From assembly GCA_004151065.3 (NCBI GenBank), contig NWUY0300105179.1, positions 13,567 to 25,042 of the forward strand: a stretch of DNA of 11,476 nucleotides. Direction: 5' to 3'. The translations under genes were made by a program, and so were the position numbers. The stretch's first letter is position 1. Each line of letters starts with the position of its first letter. This document shows, piece after piece, positions 8,816 through 11,476 of this stretch. The notes below the pieces were generated by a model. The model made no database searches. It had not been told where the DNA came from and saw only the letters and a program-made list of their open reading frames with translations. The DNA comes from Larix sibirica. Its lineage: Eukaryota; Streptophyta; Pinopsida; Pinales; Pinaceae.

Positions 8816-8909
8816 TGGATGTTGTGAAACTTATGCTGATCAAATTAATTAAATAAGATTAAATATAGAGTGGATGTCGTGAAACTTATGCTCATCAAAT
8901 TAATTAAAT
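8816..8909. repeat. 39-bp direct repeat, two copies 55 bp apart
   Basis: Copies at 8816-8854 and 8871-8909 begin TGGATGT(T/C)GTGAAACTTATG and end AATTAATTAAAT, with two differences in 39 bases. The 16-bp spacer is AT-rich. Confidence 0.9.
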
Positions 8910-9584
8910 TACATCATAGCAAAAAGATTGCAAAGAAGGCTATGGAAGTTCTAAGATTTTTTTTAATACATGTTATAATTCTCAAATGAATGGTGTAAAA
9001 TACTAATGCAAAAGAATACATTGTAAATATGAACATTTGAAAGTACATAGATTGAATACGGATCCAAGAAGGATTCCACCTATACGCTAGAAATCCAGTT
9101 TAGATGAATATCGAGGACTTCACCATGAATGCGTAGTAAATGCACAAGGAAAGGAATTCAAGGAGCTAAGGAGTTGGTGTGTAAAATAGGAAACGTGGTG
9201 AAGAACAAGTGATGAGCCGAAGTCGATATGGATTCATAGTGATAAACAGAGGACCAAAGGTCGAGGCAATTAATGAAGATTTAATGCAGATAGTATAGAA
9301 TTCAATAGCGGATCTGAAAGACCAAATTCGTCGTACAACTCGAGGTTGGGAAAATGAAGAACCCATAAGATATTTGAATTTTTTCATTAAATTGAAATGA
9401 CCATATTTTAATACCCAGGGAGAAAGCATGTGAAGCTTCTAGTGTGAGGCAGTGGAAGGAGCCTCTAGAGAATCCCATCAAGCAAAAGAGAAAGAGGGGA
9501 AACAAAAGAGACGGATGGAGAAAAAAAATCGTCGAGAATGAAGAAGAATTCTAGAGAGAAGAGTCAGAAAAAAAGTCTCCCAAG
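8910..9584. other. Spacer grading into purine-rich plus strand
   Basis: No gene is supported. From about 9440 the plus strand becomes strongly purine-rich (long GA/AAG runs), which opens overlapping minus-strand frames (9166-9823) that are Phe/Leu/Ser-rich artefacts of this bias. If the downstream region is an LTR element, this stretch could be its U3 promoter region, but I could not find LTR ends. Confidence 0.35.
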
Positions 9585-9594
9585 TATATAAAAG
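9585..9594 (+). promoter_or_regulatory. TATA box, candidate promoter
   Basis: TATATAAAAG sits in purine-rich, non-AT-rich DNA (CCAAGTATATAAAAGAGAGCC), close to the plant TATA consensus. Transcription on the plus strand would start around 9615-9625 and run into the primer-site-like and minisatellite region. Confidence 0.5.
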
Positions 9595-9874
9595 AGAGCC
9601 AATTACAACAATGACTATAGAAGAAAGGAAGCAACAAGGGAGAAACCAAGAAGAGGACTCCAAGCATAGGCGCATTAAAGTCGAGAGTAGGTTGAGTTCC
9701 ACAGCAGTAGCAACATAAAACACATAGAAGAAGAGAATGAAATCTAGTTGAGACTAAGACTAGGGGCATTGTTGCCATATTATCTATATGTAAATTAGTT
9801 GAATTTCCTAAGTCTATGTGCATGCATGTTGTATTGCGTGGTTGTCCATTGTTGCTTTATCGCACACTCTGGCC

Positions 9875-9970
9875 ACGAGTGGTAGGCCACTTGCATCAGT
9901 TTATATCAGAGCTGCGTGAATCTCATGAACAACAAGTGGTAACCCTGCTTGCATCAGTTGGTATCAAAGA
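9875..9970 (+). repeat. Duplicated primer-binding-site-like segment, 58-bp spacing
   Basis: ACGAGTGGTA (9875) and ACAAGTGGTA (9932) each lead to TTGCATCAGTT (9891-9901 and 9949-9959) and then a 12-mer resembling TGGTATCAGAGC. The first (9901-9912, TTATATCAGAGC) keeps the 3' half; the second (9959-9970, TGGTATCAAAGA) keeps the 5' half. Each matches 10 of 12. This is a tandem duplication with different decay in each copy. Confidence 0.55.
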
Positions 9971-10010
9971 AATAGTGTCCTGTGAGTGAACACTTCTAGC
10001 TAAGGAAAGT

Positions 10011-10440
10011 GTTGGGTAGAATTGTTTTGAAGAAGTCATAGTTCTAATAGAGGAATTGTTGGCTACAACTGTAAGAGGAGAAACTTGCACGAAGGTTGAA
10101 GAATAAAGCTCCACCTGCAGTTGGGTAGAGTTGTGAAGAAGAGATTCCTCCCACATTGAGATGGGGTAGATTTATCCAAAGCTGAGTTATACCGTGGGAG
10201 CATCCTGTGGGAGATTTTAGAAAGTTGCAACTCCACAATTGAGGTTGTGAGTAGAGTTGCAAGGAAGAAGAAATGAAGAAATGAAGGTTGCAGCTCCAAC
10301 ATTGAGGTTGTGAGTAGAGTTGCAAGGAAGAAGAAATGAAGAAATGAAGGTTGCAGCTCCAACATTGAGGTATTGGGTAGAGTTTCTATTGAGAAGTAAA
10401 GAGTTGAGAAATTTAAGGAAGAAAGCTCCACTAGTGAGAA
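10011..10440 (+). repeat. Minisatellite: 63-bp tandem unit with older degenerate copies
   Basis: Two adjacent 63-bp copies, 10256-10318 and 10319-10381, are nearly identical; differences are confined to the last dozen bases (GGTTGTGAGTAGA against GGTATTGGGTAGA). A partial copy precedes them (10224-10255). Older relatives share a core of TCCANCATTGAGG, then G-G-G/T-A-G-A-G-T-T-G and AAGAAGA, near 10011-10035, 10120-10141 and 10150-10172. Because 63 is divisible by three, the repeat keeps all frames open, which creates the repetitive 141-codon minus-strand opening at 10063-10488. Confidence 0.88.
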
Positions 10441-10861
10441 AAGAAACCAGTTAGGATTTGAAGGTTTACTTGCAGAGATGGATTGCAAAAGAAGAACAAA
10501 GATTGGAAGCCCTAATAGATGGAGGTCAAATGAGTTAATGACCTCAGAAGAGTTCTATGATGAATTGACCAAAATAGTGGCTAGGTTTAAAGGCATGGAG
10601 ACAACTCTAGAGATTTGTTGGATCCTTCGTTTTTTAAGTGGACCAAGAAGGAAGCAAAAGAAGAGAAGTCAAGGGAATATAGTTGCGAAAACAAGGAAGT
10701 TTACAGAAGAGTATCCAAAGTCGCAGAAGAGTACCAGAAGTTCAGGAAGCAAGGTAATAACAGAAACCTCTTTTGGACATGTTTTTGACCTGCTCCACAA
10801 GTATAAAAGGAAGCGAAAGATAGAGAAAATGAGTGTGAAAGGAAAGGAAAAAAGAATCTGA
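10400..10861 (+). CDS. Hypothetical lysine-rich ORF, possibly frameshifted
   Basis: The frame is open from 10400; the first ATG is 10478 (127 codons) and the stop is 10859-10861. The open part before the ATG (FEGLLAEM) is also protein-like, so the true start is uncertain. The product is rich in Lys/Arg/Glu with MTSEEFYDELTKIVARFKGM near the middle. After about 10591 the next frame (open to 10788) reads more naturally, with LLDPSFFKWTKKEAKEEKSR and VSKVAEEYQKFRKQG, which suggests an old frameshift near 10590-10615. Purine bias alone opens such frames, so coding is not proven. I recognise no family. If the upstream region is an LTR element, this would be in the gag position. Confidence 0.28.
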   Translation, partial: RVEKFKEESSTSEKRNQLGFEGLLAEMDCKRRTKIGSPNRWRSNELMTSEEFYDELTKIVARFKGMETTLEICWILRFLSGPRRKQKKRSQGNIVAKTRKFTEEYPKSQKSTRSSGSKVITETSFGHVFDLLHKYKRKRKIEKMSVKGKEKRI

Positions 10862-11476
10862 GCATCGGATCAGAGACAGAAAAGACAAATATAGATAGAT
10901 CCATAATGGGGTTTATGTAATCGGGTTTTGGGGTTTCTAGCTATGAGATGTTTTGTCGTGCAACAAGTGATACCGCGATGAATGCAAGGCTTAAATCCTT
11001 GATGTAAGTTGTTGTAATGAAACTGATATAATGAAAGAGATTGTTTGGCCCCTTCAAATTTATGTGTTATGTATGCTTCTATTATGTCTGATTTTGTTTA
11101 TTGTCTCAATTTAAATAATCGAATGATTAATGTTGTTAAGTGTTGTTGTAGTATATTTCAATGATTGATATGATGATATTCGCCACTGTAAACCCTCAAT
11201 CAAAACCATACAATTAACTAATCACATATTATGTCGATCTTGGTTGCGCTTCGGGTGAGACCTTCCCCCTTAAGGGGATTGAAAATGTGAGCACACTAGA
11301 CTACATTGGCGCCTTTTTGTTGGCCCATGCGAAAGAACCATGGTCTCAATTTTGCGCCAACAAATGATTTTGGTGTTGGGACCTAGTTCTTAATGGGACC
11401 CTATTAATTGTATGGACAATTCTGTAACTATTATTACTTGGAAAATTTCTGTTATTAAAGATTTTCTTAAAATTTC
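10862..11476. other. Unassigned right-edge sequence with palindrome and inverted repeat
   Basis: No reading frame is supported. A 12-bp perfect palindrome CCCCTTAAGGGG lies at 11266-11277. TTTGTTGGC (11316-11324) is the reverse complement of GCCAACAAA (11356-11364), and TTGGCGC (11306-11312) of GCGCCAA (11354-11360), competing for the same right arm. TTGGCGCC is also the start of a primer-binding site seen in some plant Ty3 elements, but the following bases do not match. Around 10980-11040 the sequence resembles a plant 3' end (TGTAAGTTGTTGTAATGAAA), without a clear signal. Confidence 0.4.

Larger units (their letters stand above)
9585..10477 (+). mobile_element. Possible LTR-retrotransposon promoter and leader (relic)
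   Basis: The order TATA box, about 370 nt, a CA-ended sequence (TTGCATCA), two bases, then TGGTATCAAAGA (9959-9970) resembles LTR end plus a primer-binding site complementary to initiator tRNA-Met, whose usual plant form is TGGTATCAGAGC. A long untranslated leader with tandem repeats and a reading frame at 10478 follow, as in a 5' leader before gag. I see no second LTR, no conserved Gag or Pol motif and no target duplication, so this rests on promoter and primer-site resemblance only. An ordinary non-coding transcription unit is the alternative. Confidence 0.28.

Noticed and set aside
9166-9823. Several overlapping minus-strand ORFs
   Set aside because: They arise from the purine-rich plus strand, which has few stop complements; their Phe/Leu/Ser-rich products overlap each other in different frames.
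10224-10381. Possible CRISPR-like array
   Set aside because: The units are contiguous tandem copies without unique spacers, and the context is a plant nuclear genome.
10063-10488. Minus-strand 141-codon ORF with a 21-residue internal repeat
   Set aside because: The repeat is the 63-bp minisatellite read in frame; there is no sign of a real protein.

Overview
The window looks like intergenic nuclear DNA from a seed plant with a repeat-rich genome. The main evidence is a decayed plant-type LINE with a reverse-transcriptase zinc-binding region and an RNase H domain of the plant KLNFDGASKGNPG type. Very AT-rich, gene-free DNA with several generations of local tandem duplication points the same way. 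Large gymnosperm genomes resemble this, but that is only a guess. There are no bacterial operons, no CRISPR array and no tRNA or rRNA gene that I can see. Most short ORFs in the window are chance or antisense openings.

Layout. 1-260: what looks like the last coding exon of an unrecognised minus-strand gene, with a good splice acceptor at its upstream edge. 266-2160: extremely AT-rich spacer with a 50-bp direct repeat, a 68-bp tandem repeat and a larger block duplication. 2160-3330: a better-balanced island with a TATA box (2212-2220) and, about 400 bp downstream, a long imperfect foldback (2601-2868) shaped like a plant MIRNA precursor or a foldback element. 3330-4101: AT-rich spacer with one short perfect hairpin.

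4102-6931 is the best-defined object: a minus-strand, 5'-truncated LINE copy of about 2.8 kb, bounded by a 17-bp target-site duplication (one mismatch) and ending in a short poly(A), seen as T8 on the plus strand. From its 5' side it holds the zinc-binding region, an RNase H domain with all four acidic catalytic positions, then a second degraded reading frame of about 285 codons (5440-4585) that I do not recognise, then a 3' UTR. The LINE frame has no frameshift over 1.2 kb but five premature stops, each explicable by C-to-T change. The extra downstream ORF lies inside the same duplication, so it was probably on the same transcript; it is the most novel item here.

6932-8910: AT-rich spacer with three families of diverged direct repeats. 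9000-11050: a purine-rich plus-strand region that may be the promoter, leader and start of a decayed LTR retrotransposon or other transcription unit. It has a canonical TATA box (9585-9594), two 58-bp-spaced copies of a sequence resembling a tRNA-iMet primer-binding site, a 63-bp minisatellite with older copies around it, and a short lysine-rich reading frame. 11050-11476: unassigned sequence with a 12-bp palindrome and an inverted repeat.

No set of intact genes works together here. The window records transposon insertion, cytosine decay and repeated local duplication.
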